Notes: generated by a model not told the origin, from the letters alone. A DNA stretch of 64,000 nucleotides from M30B19 sp041741535 (GCA_041741535.1 JBGSJV010000162.1:1-64000); one strand, 5' to 3'. Counted from the first letter of the stretch, positions 49,674 to 60,156 are shown. A program made the numbers and translations.

Positions 49674-51932
49674 GTGTTTACAATCCAATGTGGCAGTTGC
49701 CGAGCCAAGTTGAAAGTCGCGAAGGCTGAACTCATCGGCCAATCTTTGGCCTGCCCCCGCTGCGGAGATATGGTTCACGTGGAGCCGCCGGTGGGTTGGG
49801 TACCACCCGCCAATGCCCACAACGCAGAGACTCGAGCAGAAGCAAAACCGGACGTCGCTCCCGCGCAACAGCCAGTCGCCAAACGCCGCCGCGACCAATC
49901 CGCCCCAAATGCTCCACGTCCAGAAGACCTCCAGGAAACATTACCCAACGTCGGCAGTTTGGGTTGGGGCGAAGAGCTGAAACTGGTTGACCTCGAACCG
50001 GCAACTCCTGCTGGCCAACGACCAAACACCGAAGCCAAGCCGGCTCCGCAGGCGACTGGAAAAACCACCAAGGCCGCTGGAGCTCCATCGTCCTCATCAA
50101 AAGAAAAGGCCGTTCCAGATGCTCTGTTGCGACCGGAGAATTGGGATTCCGCCCGGACACGGAAACGCCGCGCGATGCTATTGGCGGTGATGGCCGCTGT
50201 GGGCCTCCTCATTCTGTTTGGTGCGCTCGGATCATACTGGTGGGGCCAGCAATCGAAACTAGCGGAACTGGCAAAGGCGCCGCCGCAACAACCCGCAAAT
50301 GTCGAAGGGAAAAAAACACCCGCCGAGACGGATACGGACCCCAGCGAACCGCAGGATAAAGAGGCCGAGAAGCCAACGGAACCCGTCGACGGAACTGGAA
50401 ATCAACAACCATCGCAACCCAACGTGGCGCCGCCCAACGAAAATCTCGTCGAACCGAACCCACCAGATGATGGCAAATCAGATCTAGACCCTTCCGAGCT
50501 GGCCGAAGCCGCCAACAGAAACGATGGCGGGCCACGGCCACCACAACCGGACCAATCCCCAGAAGAAATGGGGCTTGGAGGAAACGAAGACGATGGCTCC
50601 GAGGGTGGGTTTGAAGACACCATGAAGAAAATCTTCGACGATGGCTTGACCAGCGAATGGGACGACCCAGGACTTCGCGCAATGACCGAAGCCGGCATGG
50701 ATCCAATCGATGATGTGCTGAGACAATTTGCCCAACAACAGCCAACGCGGTCCCGCTCGCCGCGTGTTGTGAAACCATTGCCACGAGAAACAAAAACGCA
50801 ACGCGGGCTAACGGACAAAATCGCCGGCTTCCGCAACGAACAAGGGCGAGTCCCCCAATTGATGACGATCGCGGAAACGTTGAGCGGACTTCCAGTCTGG
50901 ATCGACATCCCACGATTCGAGGGGCAACCCATTCCACTCGATACACCCCGCTTGATGGAATCTGTGCAAACCACGATCCCGGACTTGTTGGCCAGTCAAC
51001 TGGAACCCTTTGGGTTCTCGGTCGAACAACATGCTTGGAACCCCGAACGTCCTGATATTTTTGGCCTTCGAGTTTTCCCACGGGACACCGACAAGATGTC
51101 CGCAAGTTCGTATTCGATCGATTGGTTGGCTGCCGATCTAGCACCTGAGGCTCGGCAAACCGAGTTGCAAAAAGTCGGCAAGTTTTTGAACGACTATATC
51201 GCGCCGGGACAATGGGGCGAAATGGTCGGTGATGCTGAAACCAATCCCGAAGCGCAACGCGCGACGGAAAAAGGTGCCTGGCAGATTCGCGACGGAAAGA
51301 TCATTGTCGTTCACTATCCCCATGTCCAAAAACAAATCGCCCGACTGTTGCGACAATTGACCTTGGCAAAATCCAATCAAGGACAACCGCTGAATTGGCC
51401 CGCAGAGTTGCTACCCAAAGCCGTGCAAGAGAGCGGCCGAATGCAAACCGTGATCAACTTGCAATATCATCAACCCGTACCATTGCGAGACATCTTCCAA
51501 CAAATCTTCAAACAATCCAATGTAACCGTGGTCGTCGATTGGCCATCGTTGATCGCGGAAGGCTGGACACCGGATACCGTCGTCCCACTTGTGGCTGAGA
51601 ATCAAACCTTGGTCAGCGTGTTACAAGAATTGTGTTTGGATATGGGTCTGAGCCTGCGATACATGTCGCCTGATGTCGTGTGCCTGTTGAGTGACTCGGC
51701 GGAAGCAGCCTTTGCAGATGTGGAGGTTTATCCAGTTGCCGACCTCTGTCCATCGGCTCGGGAGTGGCCGGTTTTGGGCAGCCGGTTAAATCGACTGTTG
51801 GAGCAGGATCTCAACCGCTACCCAACGGCGTATCTCTATTTCGATCCGGATTTTGGCTCAATCGTTGCGAGAATTCCGCAATCCAGCCATCAACGACTGC
51901 ACGCCTACTTTCGCGCCGCACGACTGCCGTGA
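49674..51932 (+). CDS. Zinc-ribbon membrane protein with secretin-like C-terminal part
   Basis: A 752-residue protein. Residues 1-40 form a zinc ribbon (CGSCRAKLKV...ACPRCGD), followed by a Pro/Ala-rich linker, a single membrane span near residues 168-188 (MLLAVMAAVGLLILFGALGS) and an acidic low-complexity region. The C-terminal 400 residues look like repeated STN/secretin-N-like domains (for example LVSVLQELCLDMGLSLRYM). Such proteins with a zinc-ribbon head and long periplasmic tail are common in planctomycetes, but their role is unknown. The start is a GTG at 49674; no ATG precedes the ribbon. Confidence 0.6.
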   Translation: MFTIQCGSCRAKLKVAKAELIGQSLACPRCGDMVHVEPPVGWVPPANAHNAETRAEAKPDVAPAQQPVAKRRRDQSAPNAPRPEDLQETLPNVGSLGWGEELKLVDLEPATPAGQRPNTEAKPAPQATGKTTKAAGAPSSSSKEKAVPDALLRPENWDSARTRKRRAMLLAVMAAVGLLILFGALGSYWWGQQSKLAELAKAPPQQPANVEGKKTPAETDTDPSEPQDKEAEKPTEPVDGTGNQQPSQPNVAPPNENLVEPNPPDDGKSDLDPSELAEAANRNDGGPRPPQPDQSPEEMGLGGNEDDGSEGGFEDTMKKIFDDGLTSEWDDPGLRAMTEAGMDPIDDVLRQFAQQQPTRSRSPRVVKPLPRETKTQRGLTDKIAGFRNEQGRVPQLMTIAETLSGLPVWIDIPRFEGQPIPLDTPRLMESVQTTIPDLLASQLEPFGFSVEQHAWNPERPDIFGLRVFPRDTDKMSASSYSIDWLAADLAPEARQTELQKVGKFLNDYIAPGQWGEMVGDAETNPEAQRATEKGAWQIRDGKIIVVHYPHVQKQIARLLRQLTLAKSNQGQPLNWPAELLPKAVQESGRMQTVINLQYHQPVPLRDIFQQIFKQSNVTVVVDWPSLIAEGWTPDTVVPLVAENQTLVSVLQELCLDMGLSLRYMSPDVVCLLSDSAEAAFADVEVYPVADLCPSAREWPVLGSRLNRLLEQDLNRYPTAYLYFDPDFGSIVARIPQSSHQRLHAYFRAARLP

Positions 51933-52223
51933 CATAAACGGCGTTGAGTCCAGGTTCGCATCGCGTGTTCAACCGTCCGCTAATCCGTTGTCGGGGGCCA
52001 ACATTGTCGTTGGCCAACTGTCGTTTGTGGATTGGTATTGCCAACGGTCGGCAAGGTATGCGTGGGAGATTGCCTGTCCCTTGAACGTACGGACTCGGAA
52101 ACCCCTGACCGGTTTTCCAAAATCATTCCCCCTACATTTTACGTGTGGCTGGGATTTTGCCCCGAAGAATTCGCCGTTCACGGCTTCCGTCCAAAACCCG
52201 TTGTGGTAGAATTTTGGAGCAAT

Positions 52224-52296
52224 GCGGGTGTAACTCAGTTGGTAGAGTGACAGCTTCCCAAGCTGTATGTCGAGAGTTCGAATCTCTTCACCCGCT
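52224..52296 (+). tRNA. tRNA-Gly (anticodon CCC)
   Basis: A 73-nt cloverleaf starting GCGGGTGTAACTCAGTTGGT. The acceptor stem is GCGGGTG/CACCCGC, the anticodon stem ACAGC/GCTGT around TTCCCAA gives CCC, and the T-loop region is GAGTTCGAATC. CCA is not encoded; a T run follows at once and may end transcription. The flanking stretch 51933-52223 holds no gene. Confidence 0.95.
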
Positions 52297-52619
52297 TTTT
52301 CATTTATTCTATTGCCAACAAATTATTGCGTGGCGGACTGCGACGTTCTCGCTTCGACTCTGGGTTGAATTCCCTCTATCCAAATGGAATTCAAAACGTC
52401 GGGCCAATTGGGACGTGTCCGATGTGTCCCCAATTCGCGGCGCGAATGATGCCCAATCTATGGGACGCGAGTCGCCAGTGATGTTCTTGGCCATTGTAGC
52501 ACCGTGATCTCCATGGGCGGCTTTCACGGTGGGAGTGTTTGCGTTTTGACTGGGAAGGACTTACAATCAGAGTCCCACCTTTGGCAAAGCATCCTTTCCA
52601 CGTCGAGGATCCGCGTCTT
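52297..52619. other. Intergenic region between tRNA-Gly and the DUF1501 gene
   Basis: About 320 bp. A T-rich stretch directly follows the tRNA; no gene or RNA was recognised in the rest. Confidence 0.45.
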
Positions 52620-53996
52620 ATGTTGAATCTTACATCTCAAGCCAAAACGCATACTTGTAATGGCAAAACGAGACGAGACTTCTTGCAGATCGGCACGCTT
52701 GGTGCGGTCGGCTTGGGATTGCCCCAATGGTTGGCCGCTCAACAGGCGGGGCATTTGACGCCAGATGCCGATCGCAAATCGTGCATCATGATTTTTAATC
52801 TCGGCGCGCCAAGCCAGTTGGACACGTTCGACATGAAGCCCAACGCGCCGCTCGAGATTCGCGGACCGTTTCAACCCATCGCGACTCGTGGTGATTTTCA
52901 AGTCAGCGAAATTCTGCCGCGACACGCTGAAATCGCAGACAAGTTTTCCATCGTGCGTTCCTGTTACCACACGGCCGCAGCAGTTCATGATGCCGGTTGG
53001 CAAATGCTCCAAACGGGTCGTCAATTCACTGGCGGCGTCAATTATCCGCACGCGGGAGCAGTCGTTGAATATCTAAAAGGGCGACGCACGGATCTACCCG
53101 CGCACGTCGTTTTGCCCGAAACAATGGGCCGCGGCGGTGGTAATCTCCCCAATGGCCAAGCCGGCGGCTTCCTGGGCAAGACTTACGATCCGTTTGCCTT
53201 GATGGCCGACCCCAGTCAACCAAACTTCAAAGTTCCGGATCTTCTGCCACCCACCGATCTGGGCGAAATTCGTATCGATCGTCGCCGCCGCATGCGAGCC
53301 GCTGTTGAAGAAAAGCTGACCCACCTGGAGACCAGTGAATCGGCTCAAATGATGGACCAAAACTTTCAAGCGGCCTATCGCCTGATGAGTAGCCCACAAG
53401 CGCGAGCCGCGTTTGACTTGACGCAAGAGCCGGAACAAGTCCGTCAAAGGTACGGGATGAATCGCTTTGGCCAATGTTGCCTGTTGGCTCGACGTTTGAT
53501 CGAAGCGGGCGTGCGTTTTGTCACGATCAATACGTTCCTAACGGTGTTCGATGAAATCACATGGGACATCCACGGCAGCAAACCGTTTACCACCATCGAT
53601 GGCATGAAGAACATCGTGGCGCCCATGTACGACCAAGGTTACTCGGCGCTGATTGAAGACCTGCACCAACGCGGTCTGTTGGCTGACACAATGGTCTGTG
53701 GCTTGGCGGAATTTGGAAGAACTCCCAAAGTCAATCCCGCCGGTAGACGAGATCATTGGCCGCAATGCTTCACTTGCACTTTCGCCGGTGGTGGTGTCCA
53801 AGGCGGTCGAGCCATCGGAGCCAGCGATTCGATTGGCGCCGTTCCCGCCGAACGCCCCACAACTCCCGGCGAAGTTGTCGCCACCATCTTCAAAAGCATG
53901 GGGTTGGACTTGCACCACGAACTACCGGGGCCGGGGCAACGCCCATTCCCGTTGGTAGATTTTGGGGTCCGAGAGATTAAGGAACTTTTTGTTTGA
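52620..53996 (+). CDS. DUF1501 protein with Tat signal
   Basis: A 458-residue protein exported by the Tat route: TRRDFLQIGTLGAVGLGLPQ near residue 22. The DUF1501 (sulfatase-like/alkaline-phosphatase-superfamily) body shows CIMIFNLGAPSQLDTFDMKP, NYPHAGAVVEYLKG and the C-terminal GLAEFGRTPKVNPAGRRDHW. The ATG at 52620 is preferred to 52539 because it gives a normal leader before the twin Arg. Members pair with DUF1549/DUF1553 cytochrome-type proteins, which follow on the same strand here. The function is unknown but likely polysaccharide-related. Confidence 0.88.
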   Translation: MLNLTSQAKTHTCNGKTRRDFLQIGTLGAVGLGLPQWLAAQQAGHLTPDADRKSCIMIFNLGAPSQLDTFDMKPNAPLEIRGPFQPIATRGDFQVSEILPRHAEIADKFSIVRSCYHTAAAVHDAGWQMLQTGRQFTGGVNYPHAGAVVEYLKGRRTDLPAHVVLPETMGRGGGNLPNGQAGGFLGKTYDPFALMADPSQPNFKVPDLLPPTDLGEIRIDRRRRMRAAVEEKLTHLETSESAQMMDQNFQAAYRLMSSPQARAAFDLTQEPEQVRQRYGMNRFGQCCLLARRLIEAGVRFVTINTFLTVFDEITWDIHGSKPFTTIDGMKNIVAPMYDQGYSALIEDLHQRGLLADTMVCGLAEFGRTPKVNPAGRRDHWPQCFTCTFAGGGVQGGRAIGASDSIGAVPAERPTTPGEVVATIFKSMGLDLHHELPGPGQRPFPLVDFGVREIKELFV

Positions 53997-54002
53997 TAAT
54001 GT

Positions 54003-54172
54003 AGGTTGCCAGTCCACTGGCAGCCGGCGGGTTAACCAACCCATACCCATCATTTCCCCCACGAGGGGAAGCAAAACCTAGATCCGATTTTTCCGCAGCA
54101 AGATACTTGCAACGACATTGGCTGCCAGAGACTGGCAACCCACAATGGCTGCCTGAGACTGGCAACCCACAT
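54003..54172. repeat. Short inverted/tandem repeats upstream of the DUF1549 gene
   Basis: A palindromic GGTTGCCAGTCCACTGGCAG at 54005, then two 27-bp tandem copies of TGGCTGCC(A/T)GAGACTGGC with an AACCCACA end at 54119-54145 and 54146-54172. The repeats are related as inverted copies. They lie within the 5' part of a longer open frame, which supports a downstream start for the next gene. Confidence 0.75.
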
Positions 54173-54238
54173 TCCAATCCGCCCGAACGAGAAGTCATCG
54201 TGAAACACAAGCGAACTTTTTTCGACAAAGTCATCCCC

Positions 54239-56506
54239 ATGCCGCGTCGCCAGACAATCGTCTCAACGGCGAGATTGGTATTTGGATCAATCGCGTTACT
54301 GTTGACCACCGCATTTCGCGTCGACGCGTCGATTACCACCGACGACCAAGCCGCTCCCGTCAACTTTTCGCGACAAGTGCAACCGATCCTGGCAAAGAGT
54401 GGTTGCAATTCGGGAGCCTGTCACGGGGCGCTGGCCGGGAAAGGTGGATTCCGACTTTCCCTGCGTGGCTACGATGCAGCGGCGGACCACTTCAGCATCA
54501 CGCAGGAACTTCGCGGACGACGAATCGATCTGTCGGATCCCGGACGTAGTCTATTTTTGTCGAAACCGTCGGGCGCCGTTCCCCACCAAGGCGGTCTTCG
54601 TCTCCAAGTTGATTCGCAGGACTATCAGATTTTATCTCAGTGGATCGCAGAAGGAGCGTCCGGCCCAAGTGCCGACGTCCCACCACTCCGTTCGCTGCAA
54701 GTCAGCCCCGACGTTTCGCGTCTGCTTCCCGGACAAGATATCCAACTGAAAGTCATGGCCCACTACGGCGACGACTCGGTCGCGGACGTTACCGCATGGT
54801 CGATTTTTTCCTCGACTGACGAAGCGATTGCGGGGGTCGATCCCAACGGCAAAGTTTCGATCCGCGGCAGTGGCGAGGGAGCAGTGCTTGTGTGGTTCGA
54901 CAGTCAAGTTCGACTCGCGCGATTAACGGTGCCGTTCCCAAATGACGTCGCACCCGAAGTCTTTGCGAATTCGACGCGGCGGAACTTTATCGATCACTTG
55001 AACTTGAAGCAGCTTGAATCTCTCCAACTAACTCCATCGCCACGCTGCGATGACGAAACATTTTTGCGCCGCGCGACCTTGGATACTTTGGGCCGATTGC
55101 CAACCAACGAGGAAAGTGTGGCGTATTTCGCAAATCCAGCCGAATCGCGGCGTGACCAATTGATTGAAACGTTGTTAGCCAGTCCCTCGTTTGTGGATTA
55201 TTGGACGTATCGTTGGAGTGATTTGTTGTTGATCAACGGCACGCGGTTGCGCCCCGAAGCCGTCAAAGCCTACTACCAATGGATTCGCAAGCAGGTGGAA
55301 AACAACGTACCCTGGGATGATTTTGTGCGCCAGGTCGTGACGGCAACCGGGACGAGTTTCGAAAACGGTGCCACAAACTTTTATGCTCTGCATCAGAGCC
55401 CCGAAGACATGACCGAAAACATAAGCCAAGCGTTTATGGGTCTCTCGATTGGTTGTGCTCGTTGCCATAACCACCCGTTGGAAAAGTGGACCAACGACCA
55501 GTATTACGGCATGGCCAACATGTTCGCCCGAGTGCGCACGAAGGGCTGGGGCGGTGAACCTCGCAATGGTGATGGCCTGCGTACCTTGTATGTCGCCGCG
55601 GAAGGCGAGTTGGTCCAGCCCAAAACCGGACGACCGCAACCACCCGCTCCATTGGACGGCGATCCGCTACAGTTTTCTGATCCCAGCGATCGACGCACCG
55701 TCTTGGCAACCTGGTTAACCGACCCGCAGAACCCCTATTTCTCCCGGGCCATCACAAATCGAGTCTGGGCGAATTTCTTTGGTCGCGGCTTGGTGGAAGC
55801 GGTCGACGATTTGCGATTGAGCAATCCGGCCTCCAACGAAGAACTCTTGGCGGCCGCTTCGCAACATTTGGTCGAACATCGCTTTGATCTCAAGCAATTG
55901 ATGCGCACGATTCTGCAAAGTGAAACGTATCAACGGAGCAGTCAGCCGCTGGCCGAAAATCGCGAGGATTCGAAGTACCTGAGCCGGTACTTCCCGCGCC
56001 GACTCATGGCTGAAGTGTTATTGGATTCCATCGATCAGGTTCTTGGCACCTCGACGTCGTTTAAGGAGATTGCCTTCCCAGGCGCCGACCGTCAAGCGAT
56101 TGACTTCTACCCGGAAGGTACCAAAGCGATCCAACTGTACGATACGGCCATCGCTTCGACCTTTCTCAAAGCCTTCGGACGGCACAACCGCGAGATCACC
56201 TGCGACTGCGAACGCAGCGATCAACCCAGCATGGTGCAAGTCCTCCATCTATCCAACGGGGATACGCTGAACCCGAAATTGGCCAAGACCGGCAATTGGA
56301 TCGAGCAAGGCATGCAGCAAGGTTGGGACGACGCGACGTTCATCGATCAATTGTTTCATGTGGCTCTGATGCGAAAACCAAGCGACCAGGAACGACAACG
56401 TCTGCTGGCAGTGGCGCAAGAATACCCCGCCGCGGAACGACGCCAAGCACTGGAAGATCTCGTGTGGAGTGTCCTGACCAGTACCGAGTTTACTTTTAAT
56501 CAATAA
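54239..56506 (+). CDS. DUF1549/DUF1553 planctomycete cytochrome-type protein
   Basis: A 755-residue exported protein: signal peptide RLVFGSIALLLTTAFRVDAS, a cytochrome-c-like segment (CNSGACHG near residue 52), a Big2-like beta domain (SIFSSTDEAIAGVDPNGKVS), then DUF1549 (DDETFLRRATLDTLGRLPTN and a haem-like CARCHNHP) and DUF1553 (RRTVLATWLTDPQNPYFSRA). The start is placed at 54239 (MPRRQTIV); a GTG at 54200 with GAGAAG upstream is an alternative. These proteins form part of the characteristic planctomycete set with DUF1501 and PSCyt1 proteins. Confidence 0.9.
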   Translation: MPRRQTIVSTARLVFGSIALLLTTAFRVDASITTDDQAAPVNFSRQVQPILAKSGCNSGACHGALAGKGGFRLSLRGYDAAADHFSITQELRGRRIDLSDPGRSLFLSKPSGAVPHQGGLRLQVDSQDYQILSQWIAEGASGPSADVPPLRSLQVSPDVSRLLPGQDIQLKVMAHYGDDSVADVTAWSIFSSTDEAIAGVDPNGKVSIRGSGEGAVLVWFDSQVRLARLTVPFPNDVAPEVFANSTRRNFIDHLNLKQLESLQLTPSPRCDDETFLRRATLDTLGRLPTNEESVAYFANPAESRRDQLIETLLASPSFVDYWTYRWSDLLLINGTRLRPEAVKAYYQWIRKQVENNVPWDDFVRQVVTATGTSFENGATNFYALHQSPEDMTENISQAFMGLSIGCARCHNHPLEKWTNDQYYGMANMFARVRTKGWGGEPRNGDGLRTLYVAAEGELVQPKTGRPQPPAPLDGDPLQFSDPSDRRTVLATWLTDPQNPYFSRAITNRVWANFFGRGLVEAVDDLRLSNPASNEELLAAASQHLVEHRFDLKQLMRTILQSETYQRSSQPLAENREDSKYLSRYFPRRLMAEVLLDSIDQVLGTSTSFKEIAFPGADRQAIDFYPEGTKAIQLYDTAIASTFLKAFGRHNREITCDCERSDQPSMVQVLHLSNGDTLNPKLAKTGNWIEQGMQQGWDDATFIDQLFHVALMRKPSDQERQRLLAVAQEYPAAERRQALEDLVWSVLTSTEFTFNQ

Positions 56507-56520
56507 GCAGAGCTGAAGCC

Positions 56521-59499
56521 ATGATTCAATATTTCTGGAAATGGACGGCATTCCTAAGTTGGCTCGTGTTAAGTTCCGGTTCCCTGACTTGTTTCAGCAT
56601 TTCTGCCGAACAAGTCGATGACTACACGGAACGTGTCCTACCGATTTTGCAAAACCATTGCGTCGGTTGCCACAACCCGGACGAAGCGGAAGGTGGACTG
56701 GATCTATCGACCTATGAGGCAATGCTCGAAGGCGGCAGCTCAGGTCCCGCGATGACGCCCGGTGCGACCGCCAGTAGTCGCCTACATTTATTGGCGACTC
56801 GGAAGGCGGAACCCGCCATGCCTCCAGACGAAGCGGACGCTTTGAATGAAAGCGAGTTGCAAGTCTTGGCCGATTGGATCCAATCGGGGGCTAAAGGACC
56901 TGCCGGCGCCAGCCCGCGTCCAACGCTGCGTGTGCCCAATGTAGCAGTCCAACATTCGAAACCCGCCGCCATCTCGGCCGTCTCACGAAGCCCCGATCGA
57001 CAGACCGTAGCGTTCGGGCAATCCGGGCGAGTCGTGTTGACCAATATCCAGAGCTTACAATCGGGCGTGACGCTGGACGAGTTCGCGCAGACAACCGGAT
57101 TGACGATCACCGGCTTCAGTGGCAAAGTCAACTCGGTTCAGTTTTCCACCGACGGTCAGCGTTTGGTTGTGGGAACGGGGATCGCTGGACTTGCGGGTGA
57201 GGTCCATGTGCTGGATCTCGCTGCGATTCTACCGGCCATCACTCAACACGATCAAGCGGCAGCCAAAACATTGGCGGACGTGACGCATCATACGTTCACA
57301 GGACATCGCGACTTGATTTATGCGGCTGTCATGTCGCCTGATGGAAAATGGTTGGCGACGGCAGGATACGATCGTGTCATCAAGATTTGGAATGCCGTAG
57401 ACCAAAGTCTTCATGGTGAACTGCCCGGACATAACGGAGCCGTATTCGATTTGTGCTTCACACCTGACAGTACGACGCTCTTGAGTGCCTCGGCAGACCA
57501 AACGGTAAAGGTTTGGAACGTTACCACGTTAACTCGTGCCGATACCTTTGGCCAACCCGAAGGGGAGGTCAACGCCGTGCGTTTCTTGCCAGGTCCACCG
57601 GGAGCTGGAATTCCGCGCGTGGTAGCAATTGCGACGGACAATCGCTTGCGAGTTTGGAATTGGAATCCAACCGCCCAGCCAGTACCCAATCCGCTGTTGG
57701 AAACGCGATTTATCGACGAAGCACCATTGGTGGCAATGGCGGTGGATCCTGCTGGCGAACAAGTGGCGATCGCCAGCCAAACTGGAAGCCTCAAGTTGGT
57801 TTCCACTCGCACATGGGAAGTATTAAAAACCTTGCAGCCGTTGGGTGGTACCCCGAGCGGAATGTTCTTTTCTACGGACGGTCAAACGTTATGGGCAACC
57901 GACCTCTACGGCAAGCTCCAATCGCGATCAACCATTGTCTCAATGGTCGGCGACGAATTGATTACTCAGACACTGGTGGAACCGACGTATTTTCTGGACT
58001 CGGAATCGCAAACCGTCTCCGAATCGGAACTTGCCGCGAACTCGAATCAGCCAATGTCCGCCCCACGCAACGTTCGAGTTGCGGGAACCATCTCCCAAGC
58101 CCAGGAAGTCGATCGCTATCAATGGTCGGCCAACGCTGGCGAAGTCTGGGCGATCGATGTGGATCCGATTGGAGCCAACGCGACTGTCGCGCCGAATCAT
58201 CCGACCTTGCCTGCCACGGGCGATGCCAGCGACCTGGATCCACTGATCACGATCCTGGATCACAACGATCAGCCGGTTGTGCAAACGCGACTGCAAGCGA
58301 TTCGCGAATCGTATTTTACCTTTCGAGGCAAAGACAGTATGCAGTCGGACGACTTTCGCTTGTTTGGCCAACAAGACATGCGACTGGATCAATTCTTATA
58401 CGCATCAGGCGAAGTGACTCGCTTGTGGATGCATCCGCGCGGCCCTGATTCCGGGTTTGATATGTATCCGGGCGGTGGCCAACGTTGGACGTACTTTGGA
58501 ACCTCCCACGTGACTCATGCCTTAAGTGAACCGGCCTACATCGTTCAGCCGTTGGCAAATGGCCAAAGTCCGCTCGACAATGGCCTGCCTACGTTCGACA
58601 TACCCTATCGCAATGATGACGACCCATATCGCCGTGCCGGAAAGGGAAGTCGACTTCTGTTCACAGCTCCTTCGACAGGCCTATTCACGGTGGCCGTGCA
58701 AGACGCGAGGTTGTTCGGTGGCGACAACTTCCGTTATCAACTGCGGATCCGTCCGGCGCAGCCCGAATTTCAAGCGTCGGTGACGGCCGTATCGGCGGGG
58801 TTGCTCCATGGAGCTGGCCGAGAATTCACCGTATCGATCGAACGCTTCGACGGATTTGATGGGCCGGTCGAGTTCACGATCGATGGACTGCCGCCGGGTG
58901 TCACTGTTAGTTCACCGATCGTGATTGAACCCGGTCAGAAATTGGCTCAAGGCACGATCTGGATCGAAGCCGACCAGCCGTGGGCTGATTCCGTGCAGCC
59001 AGTGGTTATGGCGAAGGCCGAGATTCTTGGCGAGGCAATCACTCGGCCAGCCGGGGATTTAGGCGTTCTCAAAAAGGCCGACACAACTCAGGTTGTTCCT
59101 TGGATTGTCGCGTTAACGGCAGACAACGCGCAACCCGTTTCTCTTGCGGCAACAGCCGACGGCCAAGAAACCAAAGTCGTAAAACCGCAAGCCTACGAAA
59201 CCGTTTTGCGAGTGCGACGCGGCGGTACTATTTCAGCAAAAGTTTTGGTTGAACGTGGCGCTGCTCAAACCGGCGAAATTAGTTTTGGCAACGCGCTGGC
59301 CGCGCGCAACCCGGCACATGGCGTCATTGTCGACAATATCGGCCTGAACGGTCTATTGTTGCTGACGGGCATGAACGAACGAGAGTTCTTTATCACCGCC
59401 GAAGCCAAGACCGCGCTTGGTCGCCGCCCGTTTTTTCTCAAGGCCGAAATCGACGGCGGTATCACAACGCTGCCAATTTGGTTGGAAGTCATCGAATAA
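56521..59499 (+). CDS. Planctomycete cytochrome c-WD40 protein with Ig-like tail
   Basis: A 992-residue exported protein: N-terminal signal peptide (FLSWLVLSSGSLTCFSIS), a PSCyt1 cytochrome c domain with HCVGCHNPDEAEGGLD (near residue 47), seven or so WD40 blades from residue 140 to 480 (SPDGKWLATAGYDRVIKIWN, SADQTVKVWN), and a beta-rich C-terminal part with pre-peptidase-like domains ending near the tail. It follows the DUF1549 gene by 14 bases and would be part of the same operon. The haem domain and propeller suggest an electron-transfer or sensing surface protein. Confidence 0.88.
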   Translation: MIQYFWKWTAFLSWLVLSSGSLTCFSISAEQVDDYTERVLPILQNHCVGCHNPDEAEGGLDLSTYEAMLEGGSSGPAMTPGATASSRLHLLATRKAEPAMPPDEADALNESELQVLADWIQSGAKGPAGASPRPTLRVPNVAVQHSKPAAISAVSRSPDRQTVAFGQSGRVVLTNIQSLQSGVTLDEFAQTTGLTITGFSGKVNSVQFSTDGQRLVVGTGIAGLAGEVHVLDLAAILPAITQHDQAAAKTLADVTHHTFTGHRDLIYAAVMSPDGKWLATAGYDRVIKIWNAVDQSLHGELPGHNGAVFDLCFTPDSTTLLSASADQTVKVWNVTTLTRADTFGQPEGEVNAVRFLPGPPGAGIPRVVAIATDNRLRVWNWNPTAQPVPNPLLETRFIDEAPLVAMAVDPAGEQVAIASQTGSLKLVSTRTWEVLKTLQPLGGTPSGMFFSTDGQTLWATDLYGKLQSRSTIVSMVGDELITQTLVEPTYFLDSESQTVSESELAANSNQPMSAPRNVRVAGTISQAQEVDRYQWSANAGEVWAIDVDPIGANATVAPNHPTLPATGDASDLDPLITILDHNDQPVVQTRLQAIRESYFTFRGKDSMQSDDFRLFGQQDMRLDQFLYASGEVTRLWMHPRGPDSGFDMYPGGGQRWTYFGTSHVTHALSEPAYIVQPLANGQSPLDNGLPTFDIPYRNDDDPYRRAGKGSRLLFTAPSTGLFTVAVQDARLFGGDNFRYQLRIRPAQPEFQASVTAVSAGLLHGAGREFTVSIERFDGFDGPVEFTIDGLPPGVTVSSPIVIEPGQKLAQGTIWIEADQPWADSVQPVVMAKAEILGEAITRPAGDLGVLKKADTTQVVPWIVALTADNAQPVSLAATADGQETKVVKPQAYETVLRVRRGGTISAKVLVERGAAQTGEISFGNALAARNPAHGVIVDNIGLNGLLLLTGMNEREFFITAEAKTALGRRPFFLKAEIDGGITTLPIWLEVIE

Positions 59500-59511
59500 G
59501 GCGGTCGCTAG

Positions 59512-60156
59512 ATGCCTGAGTCGAAGCAGCAAAATGCCAATCAGAACACGATCCCGTCGGAGTCGACGGCCGTTCCAGTCATCGACGATTCCGCGTCGCG
59601 CGTGCATGGTCCCTGGCGAATCCTGGCCTCGCAGGTTCGCTATCAGGACCCGTGGGTCCAAGTCGTGCGCGACGAGGTGATTCGCCCGGATGGCTTGCCG
59701 GGAAGTTATTGCGTCATCACCTTGAAACCGGGCGTCTGTGTGGTCGCCTTGGATAACCAAGGACGAGTGCATCTGACTCGCGAGTTCCACTACGCCGTTG
59801 GGGAAGAGACGGTCGAAGGCGTCAGCGGTGGGCGCGATGGCTCGGAATCACCTTTGATTGCCGCCCAGCGAGAACTGCGTGAAGAACTGGGGCTGTTGGC
59901 GGCGACCTGGATCGATCTTGGCCGAGTGGATCCGTTCACGGCCAACGTTTTCTCGCCCACTCAATTGTACCTTGCCATGGAGCTAACGCATTGCGAACGT
60001 GAACTCGAATGCACCGAGCAGATCGAACCCGTGGTCATTGGATTCCAAGAAGCGATCGAGATGGTCATGGAAAGCCGCATCACCCACGCTCCGTCCTGCG
60101 TCGCCCTGCTCAAAGCCGCCCGCCTTCTCGGCCAATCCCCCAAACGCATCACGTAG
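59512..60156 (+). CDS. NUDIX hydrolase (ADP-ribose pyrophosphatase-like)
   Basis: A 214-residue protein with a Nudix box GGRDGSESPLIAAQRELREE followed by LGLLA (residues 104-128; the GX5EX7REUXEEXGU pattern is complete). The N-terminal 50 residues are an extension of no known fold. The sequence around the box (EFHYAVGEETVEGVSG) fits the ADP-ribose/ADP-sugar diphosphatase branch. It begins 12 bases after the WD40 gene, so it could be co-transcribed by chance or by design. The exact nucleotide substrate cannot be read. Confidence 0.85.
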   Translation: MPESKQQNANQNTIPSESTAVPVIDDSASRVHGPWRILASQVRYQDPWVQVVRDEVIRPDGLPGSYCVITLKPGVCVVALDNQGRVHLTREFHYAVGEETVEGVSGGRDGSESPLIAAQRELREELGLLAATWIDLGRVDPFTANVFSPTQLYLAMELTHCERELECTEQIEPVVIGFQEAIEMVMESRITHAPSCVALLKAARLLGQSPKRIT

